Shown here in pieces: positions 1-5,125 of a stretch of 5,125 nucleotides of DNA. The stretch spans positions 1 to 5,125 of the forward strand of contig CAKMQF010000142.1 of the NCBI GenBank assembly GCA_927911745.1, read 5' to 3'. A program made the translations under genes and the position numbers. The notes below the pieces were generated by a model. It saw nothing but the letters and a program-made list of their open reading frames with translations, was not told the origin of the DNA and made no database searches. This stretch comes from an uncultured Gemella sp. (GTDB lineage: Bacteria; Bacillota; Bacilli; Staphylococcales; Gemellaceae). Positions within the stretch are counted from its first letter, which is position 1, and every line of letters begins with the position of its first letter.

Positions 1-794
1 ATAAAGAATCTGTAAAAGAAACTGATAAGAAGGAAGTTCCTAAAGGACAAACTGTTCCAGAAAATAAACAAGAAGTTCCTAGCAAAGAAACTCCAAAAAT
101 AACTTCAGATAAAACAGATTCATCTAATAATAAAAAACAAGAAACCTCAGAGAATAATGCACCAGTTAAAAATAAAGTTTTATCTGCAACATTATCAGGG
201 CGTGATGTAGCTGTATCTTTTGATAAAAACAAAATAAAAGCTGACGATGTCTTTGTAGGTGCGATAAATGATGAGAAGCTAAATAAAACTATTATTGAAA
301 AATTAGGTAGTGAATATAAAGTTATTGAAGTTTTTGAAATTCATTTTAAAAAAGATGGTAAAAAATTAGATAGTGATGCTGAACGTACAGTTAAAGTGTC
401 AGTAGTGAAAAATGATAATGCAGAATTAGAAGTATATCACATAGCGGACAACAATGTTTTAGAAAAAGTTGAAAGTAGCTTTAGTGACGGTTCGCTGCAA
501 TTCAAAATAAACCACTTCAGCAAATTTACTATTCTAGAAAGAATCAGAGTAGGAGCTAAAGATTTAGAAAGCCGTGTTCAAATAGCAACACCGGTTAAAG
601 CAGAGTATAAAGCTGAAAATAAAAAAGAGGATTCTGATAATAGTAATAAGGCTAATAATGACAAAAAAGAAGAAACTAATAAAAAAGAAAAAGAAGAATT
701 ACCAAAAACTGGTTTAGAGTCAAAACAGACAATTAGTATGGCTTTATTAGCTCTAGCAGCAGCGATAGCGGTTAGAAGAAAACAAAAACAATAG
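1..794 (+). CDS. LPxTG cell-wall-anchored surface protein, C-terminal part (5' end outside window)
   Basis: The reading frame is open from position 3 (no start codon needed, 263 residues visible) to the TAG at 792-794, so this is the C-terminus of a larger protein. Residues 1 to about 55 are a Lys/Glu/Thr/Ser/Asn-rich spacer. Residues of about 58-183 form a compact, probably beta-rich extracellular domain ending in the NHFSKFTI motif, which is common just before the wall-spanning region of Gram-positive adhesins. A second Lys/Glu/Asn-rich linker follows. Then comes the sorting signal: LPKTG at 699-713, a hydrophobic stretch (ISMALLALAAAIAV) and a basic tail RRKQKQ. In this family sortase A cleaves between Thr and Gly and attaches the protein to peptidoglycan. 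The GTG at 396 is only an internal codon of the longer frame. The ligand and N-terminal function cannot be seen here. Confidence 0.93.
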   Translation, partial: KESVKETDKKEVPKGQTVPENKQEVPSKETPKITSDKTDSSNNKKQETSENNAPVKNKVLSATLSGRDVAVSFDKNKIKADDVFVGAINDEKLNKTIIEKLGSEYKVIEVFEIHFKKDGKKLDSDAERTVKVSVVKNDNAELEVYHIADNNVLEKVESSFSDGSLQFKINHFSKFTILERIRVGAKDLESRVQIATPVKAEYKAENKKEDSDNSNKANNDKKEETNKKEKEELPKTGLESKQTISMALLALAAAIAVRRKQKQ

Positions 795-828
795 AATCTA
801 TTAAATTAAAAGTAGAGACATTAAAAAT

Positions 829-873
829 AAATAAACTCGAAATTAGGAAGATATCCTAGTTTCGAGTTTATTT
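829..873. terminator. Bidirectional intrinsic terminator between convergent genes
   Basis: A 14-bp perfect outer stem (829-842 pairs with 860-873, core AAACTCGAAA / TTTCGAGTTT) is followed, after one T-G wobble pair, by an inner TTAGGA / TCCTA-type stem and the loop AGATA. On the + strand the hairpin runs into TTTTT (871-875). On the minus strand it is followed by ATTTTT from 828-823. It lies between the surface-protein stop (794) and the stop of the small minus-strand gene (912), so it probably ends transcription from both sides. Confidence 0.85.
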
Positions 874-911
874 TTCATTTATGAATTTATGTCCAATATA
901 TTGAAAGATTC

Positions 912-1157
912 TCACCATTTTATTTCTAAAGGAGTTTGAACTTTGAAAAAGAAGTAGTGATCTCTTTTGTCTTTTGATTTATTAGCAGTTAATCTGAAAA
1001 AATTACTATTGTTATTTACCATTAAATTTAGAATATCGTCTGTTAAAAATGTTAAGGGTACATTTAATGCAGAATATTTATAGAAATCTTTTTCGAATTG
1101 ATCGTAATTACTACTAAAATAATCAAATTGGACTTCATGTTGATTAAGTTTGTTCAT
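912..1157 (-). CDS. Small conserved-looking protein of unknown function, last gene of the SOS-mutagenesis operon
   Basis: An 81-residue acidic/aromatic soluble protein with no signal peptide or membrane segment. The ATG at 1155-1157 lies inside the end of the upstream YolD-like gene (14-nt overlap) and has a good ribosome binding site, AGAGGAA, about 7 nt upstream, so the start is well supported. Features seen: an N-terminal stretch rich in Tyr/Phe/Asp (FDYFSSNYDQFEKDFYKY), a middle NVPLTFLTDDILNLM segment, and a basic then aromatic end (KSKDKRDHYFFFKV). I recall similar short proteins next to UmuC/YolD in streptococci, possibly the family annotated DUF5960, but I cannot confirm membership. 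Its position implies co-expression with the polymerase under damage control. The function is unknown; an accessory role in translesion synthesis is inference from context only. Confidence 0.85.
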   Translation of the reverse strand: MNKLNQHEVQFDYFSSNYDQFEKDFYKYSALNVPLTFLTDDILNLMVNNNSNFFRLTANKSKDKRDHYFFFKVQTPLEIKW

Positions 1158-1506
1158 AGTCTAATTCCTCTGCTAAAGAAACTTTTAGAATATCACTGAT
1201 TGAAATTTGCAGTATATTTTGCTTAGTTGAAAAATAAATAATATCTTTAGTACAATCAACCACCTTTCCTAGATATGGTTCACGTTGAGTAGAGGTATAT
1301 AAATACGATAGACCTTTAAAGAAATATAGTTGGTTCAATAGTAGTCTTTTTTCATCTTCATCCATATTGTTGGAAAAATCTATAGTGTCACCTTGCGTGT
1401 TAATCGCGGTAGTGTGTTCTGAGATGAAAAAGCCCATCCACTTAGCCATTCCACGGTCAGCGTATTCTCTTGCAGATTTATAGGGAAGATAATTTCTATT
1501 TATCAT
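1144..1506 (-). CDS. YolD-like protein, putative partner of the Y-family polymerase
   Basis: A 120-residue soluble protein. The N-terminus carries the YolD-type pattern: residues 1-30 contain YLPYKSAREYADRGMAKWMG followed by FFISEHT, as in short proteins found beside UmuC/UvrX polymerases in Bacillota. The middle has an acidic MDEDEKRLLLNQL helix, and the end has short beta-like segments (GKVVDCTKDIIYFST). The YolD family has been proposed to play the role of UmuD for these polymerases; that is a comparative-genomics prediction, not proof. The start ATG at 1504-1506 overlaps the polymerase stop (ATGA, 4 nt) and has only a weak ribosome binding site (GGATGGAA), suggesting translational coupling and matched dosage. 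The length is typical of the family. The alternative is simply 'conserved hypothetical'. Confidence 0.85.
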   Translation of the reverse strand: MINRNYLPYKSAREYADRGMAKWMGFFISEHTTAINTQGDTIDFSNNMDEDEKRLLLNQLYFFKGLSYLYTSTQREPYLGKVVDCTKDIIYFSTKQNILQISISDILKVSLAEELDYEQT

Positions 1507-2915
1507 ATTATTCCATCCATGCCACCAGCATGACCTCCTACTAGTTTACTTCTTTCTTTTACACGTGAACCTTCCATTAACATACTTCCATTTTGAACTG
1601 ATAAGAATCCGTATTTATCACGTATAGTATCTAGTGTTTTATCAATTTTTCTTTGTTTTTCAATAGCTTCAATATCATCGAATAATGTATAAATTGTAAG
1701 ATTGTCATCTATTAGGTTATCATATCTAACTGCAATAGAGCGTACGGAACCACCGTCATATTTACTTCTAAAAAGCGATAGAACATGATCGGTTAATTGT
1801 TTAGTGCTTTGAGTAGGGTTGATTTTTTTAGATGCATTAATAGATTTTTTGCTTTCAATTCTACTGTAACTGATATGGATATGTACTGATTTTGCCTTTT
1901 TCTTAACTCTTCTTAGTCTTATCGCGACTTGTTCTGCCATTTCTGATAAAACTAGTTCTATTTGTGATTTGATCTTATAGTCTTTAGGAAGAACTTGTGA
2001 GTTACCTAAACCTTTTGATTTAGGTTTATAAGGTTTTGAAGGTTTGCTCTCATCGATTCCATTTGCGTGGAACCATAGTTGAACTCCAATTATCCCGAAT
2101 TCCTTTTTTAATATATCTGGATTAGCATTTGCTAAGTCTTTAACAGAAAATATTTTTAATTTATTTAATCTTTTTTCTGTTCTGTTTCCTATTCCCCAAA
2201 AGTCGGTAAGTGTAGGGATGTTCCACACTTTTCTTTCAACATCTTCATATGACCAATTAGCACGCATAGTAGGAGTTTTTTTTGCTTCATTATCTAGAGC
2301 TAGTTTTGCCAAAAGAGGATTTGCATTACTCATTCCTACAGTTGAGTAAACGCCTGTTTTTTTCCATATATCATGTTGGATTTTTGCGCAAATTATGTCC
2401 AATTTTTCTTTTCTTGTTTTTGTAGAGTCTTTTACGAAGTAATTGAGAGATTGCGTTAAATCGATAAATCCTTCGTCTATTGAATAAGGATGAATATCCT
2501 CATCTGGAACATAATTTTTAAGTACGTTGAGTATCTGTATATTTTTTTCGATATATAGAGTCATTCTTGGAGGAACGATGAGTGTTTTTTTAGCCCAAGC
2601 TTCGATATGATTGATATATTGTTGAGTTATTTCATGTCCTTGTCTTTTTGCGTTATAAAATGAAAAACGTCTTGTATTAATATCGAAAGGAAGATCATAA
2701 CTTCTACCTACATTATTTTTTCCAAAGACTTCTTTGAAAATAGGGGAACTTGCTAATATTAAACCGTTAGAGTTATCACTTCTGCTCATTACACAAAGTG
2801 AGGTTATTAAAGGATTAAGTCCACGTTCTACGCATTCGACACTTGCGTAAAAAGACTTCATATCTATAAAGGCTATATCTGAGTGAGGTTCTAATGTGTA
2901 ATCAATTATTCCCAT
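1503..2915 (-). CDS. Y-family error-prone DNA polymerase (UmuC/UvrX/ImpB type)
   Basis: A 470-residue translesion polymerase, which copies damaged template at low fidelity. Visible parts: the palm motif FIDMKSFYASVE (residues 16-27) with metal-binding D18 and the likely steric-gate Tyr23; the second catalytic motif YSIDEGFIDLT (144-154) with D147 and E148; a helix-hairpin-helix thumb region (about 235-265, FWGIGNRTEKRLNKL); a little-finger domain (about 300-410); and the C-terminal block KYGFLSVQNGSMLMEGS with RSKLVGGHAGG typical of the UvrX/YqjW subgroup. All three catalytic carboxylates are present and the length is normal, so the enzyme looks intact. TLFDD (410-414) is where a beta-clamp-binding QLxLF motif would be expected, but it lacks the Gln. 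The ribosome binding site GAGGTG lies 7 nt before the ATG (2913-2915), within the last codons of the repressor gene. Regulation by the upstream operator is inferred. Confidence 0.95.
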   Translation of the reverse strand: MGIIDYTLEPHSDIAFIDMKSFYASVECVERGLNPLITSLCVMSRSDNSNGLILASSPIFKEVFGKNNVGRSYDLPFDINTRRFSFYNAKRQGHEITQQYINHIEAWAKKTLIVPPRMTLYIEKNIQILNVLKNYVPDEDIHPYSIDEGFIDLTQSLNYFVKDSTKTRKEKLDIICAKIQHDIWKKTGVYSTVGMSNANPLLAKLALDNEAKKTPTMRANWSYEDVERKVWNIPTLTDFWGIGNRTEKRLNKLKIFSVKDLANANPDILKKEFGIIGVQLWFHANGIDESKPSKPYKPKSKGLGNSQVLPKDYKIKSQIELVLSEMAEQVAIRLRRVKKKAKSVHIHISYSRIESKKSINASKKINPTQSTKQLTDHVLSLFRSKYDGGSVRSIAVRYDNLIDDNLTIYTLFDDIEAIEKQRKIDKTLDTIRDKYGFLSVQNGSMLMEGSRVKERSKLVGGHAGGMDGII

Positions 2916-2919
2916 ATTA

Positions 2920-3576
2920 TTACACCTCTTTTATAGGTTTAAATGAATCTGTAACAACTCCTACTATATTTACTTCTTCTATCGGTGCTATTATGTCTTT
3001 GTAGTCGTCATTAATAGAAACTAGACGAACTGTATTTTCTTCTAGAAAAACTTTTTTTTATGTATGTTTCCTCATTATAGACCACTGCATAAACCAATCC
3101 GTCAAAATCGTATCCAGTTTTTTTAATCAAGGCAACATCTCCGCTGTGGTATTTTGGTTCCATAGAATCTCCATCAATCCAAGAAGCTATATCGTATGAT
3201 ATGTCTTTGTCGAAGTAAACAGTATCGAATTCATAATCTTCATAGTAAAAGTTACCTAACCAGCTGATAATTTTGCGTGAACTTGGTATTTATATAACTG
3301 AGAAACATACAGCTCGCTAGCCATAGTCAAAAGTTTCTTTTGATTTATCTCGTTTAATTGGAGATACTTATTAACTATCTCATATTCTGATTCAAAGTAA
3401 GTAGTCTCTACATTAAAGTAAAGTGCTAGTTCATCTAAATTTTTTTTATTTGGTATATATTTTCCTTTTTCCCAACTATTGTAGGCAGCACGAGTAACAC
3501 CGAGATGTTCAGCTACTGCAGTTTGAGAAACTTTTCGTTTAGTACGTAAAGACTTTAATCTATTATTACAAAACAT
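2920..3576 (-). pseudogene. LexA-like (HdiR-type) XRE/S24 repressor gene, broken by two frameshifts
   Basis: Reading three frames in turn reconstructs one protein of about 218 residues: an HTH_3 DNA-binding domain (3574-3259), then a peptidase S24 domain. After the first shift near 3256-3261 a second frame gives GNFYYEDYEFDTVYFDK and later ASWIDGDSMEPKY, with catalytic Ser (codon 3164-3166), HSGDVALIKKTGYDFDG and ETYIKK (catalytic Lys). After the second shift in the A8 run 3052-3059, a third frame gives VFLEENTVRLVSIND to KPIKEV and the stop at 2920-2922. The first site behaves like a 1-nt deletion and the second like a 1-nt insertion, so they cancel. In the family, RecA-stimulated self-cleavage at Ala-Gly inactivates the repressor. 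The stop is 4 nt before the polymerase start. As read, no full-length repressor is made. Sequencing error, recent decay or recoding are all possible. Confidence 0.85.
3256..3576 (-). CDS. XRE-family HTH fragment, N-terminal part of the broken repressor
   Basis: This is the 106-residue product that the sequence as written would actually encode. It holds a helix-turn-helix domain (about residues 2-60: LKSLRTKRKVSQTAVAEHLG, then VTRAAYNSWEKGKYIPNKKN), a helical linker (about 66-95), and ends at LSAG followed by TAG (3256-3258). LSAG is the expected self-cleavage site of the intact family member, so the fragment closely matches the cleaved N-terminal domain with one extra Gly. I chose ATG 3574-3576, because GGAGGT lies 4 nt before it. 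The GTG twelve bases upstream (3586-3588) overlaps that ribosome binding site and is unlikely to be the start. It would be expected to bind the palindrome just upstream, perhaps weakly without the C-terminal dimerisation domain. Confidence 0.7.
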   Translation of the reverse strand: MFCNNRLKSLRTKRKVSQTAVAEHLGVTRAAYNSWEKGKYIPNKKNLDELALYFNVETTYFESEYEIVNKYLQLNEINQKKLLTMASELYVSQLYKYQVHAKLSAG

Positions 3577-3580
3577 AACA

Positions 3581-3586
3581 ACCTCC
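3581..3586 (-). promoter_or_regulatory. Ribosome binding site that fixes the repressor start
   Basis: GGAGGT on the minus strand lies 4 nt before ATG 3574-3576. It overlaps the first bases of the alternative GTG reading, which argues for the shorter protein beginning MFCNNRLKSL. Confidence 0.8.
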
Positions 3587-3588
3587 AC

Positions 3589-3626
3589 ATAATATTCTGT
3601 AAAGTTATAACTTTACAGAATATTAT
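3589..3626. promoter_or_regulatory. Perfect 38-bp palindromic operator over the promoter
   Basis: The half-site ATAATATTCTGTAAAGTTA is followed directly by its exact reverse complement, with the centre between 3607 and 3608 and no mismatch over 38 bp. It covers five of the six bases of the -10 box (3622-3627) and the expected transcription start (around 3615). The transcript would begin inside it, so most of one arm is absent from the RNA and a DNA operator is more likely than an RNA hairpin. The probable ligand is the HTH domain of the adjacent repressor (autoregulation plus control of the polymerase operon). No B. subtilis-type LexA box is seen. Confidence 0.85.
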
Positions 3627-3650
3627 AAATGATTATAAGAAATTTGTCAA
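3622..3650 (-). promoter_or_regulatory. Consensus sigma-A promoter of the repressor-polymerase operon
   Basis: On the minus strand, TTGACA (3645-3650) and TATAAT (3622-3627) are separated by 17 bases. Both hexamers match the consensus exactly at ideal spacing, so the promoter should be strong unless repressed. The palindromic operator overlaps the -10 box. It lies immediately downstream of the hairpin terminator of the beta-lactamase-like gene. Confidence 0.88.
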
Positions 3651-3663
3651 AAGAAAATAAAAG

Positions 3664-3718
3664 GGGAGTGACTCAACAAAATCGATTTCTCCAAAATCAC
3701 GATTTTTGAGTCACTCCC
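3664..3718 (-). terminator. Long hairpin terminator of the beta-lactamase-like gene
   Basis: GGGAGTGACTCAA (3664-3676) pairs perfectly with TTGAGTCACTCCC (3706-3718). An alternative, bulged continuation pairs AAAATCG (3678-3684) with CGATTTT (3700-3706). In the minus direction the stem runs into CTTTTATTTTCTTTT (3663-3649), a discontinuous U-tract. No U-tract follows on the + side, so it most likely serves the gene ending at 3740. The stem is much longer than a terminator needs and resembles hairpins that occur in many copies in some Gram-positive genomes. Confidence 0.75.
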
Positions 3719-3739
3719 TCTCTAAAGAGTATATTAAAT

Positions 3740-4837
3740 TTATGGATTCATATTAACTCGGTGCCATTCGTTTATAACATAAGAAATTTGACCTATTTGA
3801 TCTAATCCGACAAGGTTTACTTCTTCAGTAGCAGGAGTAGCTCCGCCTAATCCTGCAGTATATAAAGCGATAATGTAAGGTGTTTTCTCATAAACAATAG
3901 CATCAACATTTAGTGCTTCTTTAACATATCCAGGTTTTTGTTCTATCACCAGATTTGGAAGATAGCGTTTGTAGTAGTCTCCTGGGAAAGATTCACCAAT
4001 ATATGCGCGAATATCTTTATATTTTTCTCTATTATCCCACAAGTGTTGTAATACTTGAATATAATAGTTAGTTGTTGTTTTATTTTCTGTGCTAAAGTTT
4101 TTTAATTTTGCTTTAGATTCACCGTAGTTACTATACATTTTGTATACTTCGTTCATACCTCCAAGGCGATCGGCAAGGGCGTACGCAGGAGTATTTTCTG
4201 AATAAACTAGTGAATAGTATTGCATTTGCGGAATAGTCATAGCCCCTTTAAAAACTTTAACATATGTGTTGTGCTCACCATCATACTCATAGTAAGTGTT
4301 AGTGATATCATAACGTTTAGTCATAGATAAGTTATATTTTTCAAAGTTATCCACTACTAACATATTAAGTGGTAATTTATACGTAGAACCAGCTGTCATA
4401 GGTTGAGTTTCATTCATCTCAATTAACTCACCAGTTGCTAGATTTTTATATGAAAAAGCTATCTGTGAATTTTTTATCCCATATTCTTTTGCATATGCTT
4501 GTATAACTTCAGGTAAAGTCATATTAGCATAATCATAATATAAACCATATGCATTCATAGTAGGGGTATCAGCTTTCATAACAGCTTTTTTTTCTTCTAA
4601 GCTCTTACCTTTTTTTTCTGGTTCTTTTGTTTTTTCTATATTGTCATGATTATCTTTTGTTGTATCGTTTTGTTCATTATTTGTAGTAGTATTATGATCG
4701 TTACTTTTCCAATATGATTGTATATATTTGAAGTCGAAAAAGTTAATGTTGTGGGTACGTCCGTAATAATACAAACTAGCAATTGCTACAGAGAATAGTA
4801 GAATTACCGATATTATAATTTTTTTTATTTTTGACAT
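3740..4837 (-). CDS. Membrane-anchored class A beta-lactamase-like serine hydrolase
   Basis: 365 residues. Residues 5-25 are an uncleaved-looking signal anchor (KKIIISVILLFSVAIASLYYYG), with no lipobox. Residues of about 45-88 are a low-complexity Asn/Asp/Lys/Glu linker, and about 105-355 a serine beta-lactamase/transpeptidase-like fold on the outer face of the membrane. Motifs: S151-T-Y-K154 (SxxK nucleophile), S213-E-N215 in place of SDN, and K301-P-G303 in place of K(T/S)G, followed by beta-strand segments (VDAIVYEK, YIIALYTAG). The omega-loop ExxLN carrying the deacylating Glu of true class A enzymes is not recognisable; E251 (STENKTTTN) is the nearest acidic residue. Beta-lactam hydrolysis is therefore doubtful; a peptidoglycan-related or penicillin-binding role is equally possible. 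The start is supported by AGGAG 5 nt before ATG 4835-4837. It is a monocistronic gene with its own promoter and terminator. Confidence 0.88.
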   Translation of the reverse strand: MSKIKKIIISVILLFSVAIASLYYYGRTHNINFFDFKYIQSYWKSNDHNTTTNNEQNDTTKDNHDNIEKTKEPEKKGKSLEEKKAVMKADTPTMNAYGLYYDYANMTLPEVIQAYAKEYGIKNSQIAFSYKNLATGELIEMNETQPMTAGSTYKLPLNMLVVDNFEKYNLSMTKRYDITNTYYEYDGEHNTYVKVFKGAMTIPQMQYYSLVYSENTPAYALADRLGGMNEVYKMYSNYGESKAKLKNFSTENKTTTNYYIQVLQHLWDNREKYKDIRAYIGESFPGDYYKRYLPNLVIEQKPGYVKEALNVDAIVYEKTPYIIALYTAGLGGATPATEEVNLVGLDQIGQISYVINEWHRVNMNP

Positions 4838-4874
4838 ACATGCTCCTGTATAAACTTATTTAATTAACTTACTA

Positions 4875-4903
4875 ATTATAATGAAATATGGTTTAAAAAT
4901 CAA
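4875..4903 (-). promoter_or_regulatory. Probable sigma-A promoter of the beta-lactamase-like gene
   Basis: Minus-strand TTGATT (4898-4903) and TATAAT (4875-4880) are 17 bases apart, about 38 nt before the start codon and upstream of the AGGAG ribosome binding site at 4843-4847. The -10 is perfect and the -35 matches 4 of 6. No operator-like palindrome is seen beside it. Confidence 0.65.
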
Positions 4904-5125
4904 GAAATAGATAGCTAATATAATAATGTAAATTTATGAAAATAATGAAAGAGAAATGTTGTATTTGTAAGAAGACATAGCTATATGTATAACTTCGAAA
5001 TTATAATAAAAAAATGAGATTTATTAATAAAATATTTCTAACTGAAAATCAATAATATAAATCAATAAGAAAAGTAAATAATTTGAAAAGGAAATTGGTG
5101 AGATTATAATATTATTTTGCTATCA
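4904..5125. other. AT-rich intergenic region without a recognised gene
   Basis: Very AT-rich, with stop codons in all frames and no ORF with a ribosome binding site. It lies between the promoter of the minus-strand hydrolase gene and the right edge. I see no tRNA, riboswitch, insertion sequence or CRISPR pattern in it. The one signal is the possible outward promoter at 5083-5110. Confidence 0.6.
5083..5110 (+). promoter_or_regulatory. Possible outward-facing promoter
   Basis: TTGAAA (5083-5088) and TATAAT (5105-5110) have a 16-base spacer and point out of the window, which would suit a divergent gene beyond the right edge. In such AT-rich DNA chance matches are common, so this is tentative. 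Confidence 0.35.

Noticed and set aside
396..794. A separate 132-residue protein starting at GTG 396
   Set aside because: The same frame is open back to position 3 with continuous surface-protein sequence, and no ribosome binding site precedes the GTG. It is the tail of a longer gene.
912..3576. Mobile element or prophage fragment carrying the polymerase cassette
   Set aside because: No integrase, transposase, attachment-site repeats or phage genes are visible in the window, although similar cassettes do occur on such elements.
3577..3588. GTG 3586-3588 as the repressor start
   Set aside because: It falls on the GGAGGT ribosome binding site that serves ATG 3574-3576, and has no ribosome binding site of its own.
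3589..3626. The palindrome as a terminator or RNA attenuator
   Set aside because: Its position over the -10 and start site means the transcript begins inside it and lacks most of one arm, and no U-tract follows.
4936..4980. Tiny + strand ORF (14 residues, with CCICKK)
   Set aside because: No ribosome binding site and too short. The Cys pattern alone is not enough in random AT-rich DNA.
4965..4993. TTGTAA / TATAAC with 17-base spacing as a + strand promoter
   Set aside because: Both boxes are imperfect and nothing downstream is recognised as a gene start. Such matches are frequent at this base composition.

Overview
The window is AT-rich Bacillota DNA. The LPxTG cell-wall sorting signal, the AGGAGG-type ribosome binding sites and the consensus sigma-A promoters point to a low-GC coccus of the Bacilli. 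Gemella or a streptococcal relative is my best guess from the protein style, but no marker gene here fixes the genus.

Layout. Positions 1-794 (+) hold the C-terminal part of a cell-wall-anchored surface protein whose start lies outside the window. A bidirectional terminator (829-873) separates it from a convergent minus-strand operon (912-3576). Read in its own direction, the operon runs: an XRE/S24 LexA-like (HdiR-type) repressor, broken in this sequence by two frameshifts; a Y-family error-prone DNA polymerase (UmuC/UvrX type); a YolD-like protein; and a small protein of unknown function. The genes are tightly packed, with a 4-nt gap, a 4-nt ATGA overlap and a 14-nt overlap. They are driven by one consensus promoter (3622-3650) whose -10 is overlapped by a perfect 38-bp palindrome (3589-3626), the evident operator. 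This looks like the damage-inducible mutagenesis cassette known from streptococci: the repressor cleaves itself when DNA is damaged, which releases the translesion polymerase and its accessory proteins.

Upstream of the operon, separated by a long hairpin terminator (3664-3718), is a minus-strand gene (3740-4837) for a membrane-anchored, class A beta-lactamase-like serine hydrolase with its own promoter (4875-4903). The last 288 bases (4838-5125) hold that promoter and a possible outward-facing promoter near the right edge, but no gene.

The most interesting point is the repressor. The first frameshift ends the HTH fragment exactly at Ala-Gly, the expected self-cleavage bond. The second lies in an A8 run that contains the catalytic-lysine codons. 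The two shifts cancel, so the S24 domain is otherwise well preserved. Either these are sequencing errors, or the lesion is recent, or the cell makes a pre-cleaved repressor fragment.
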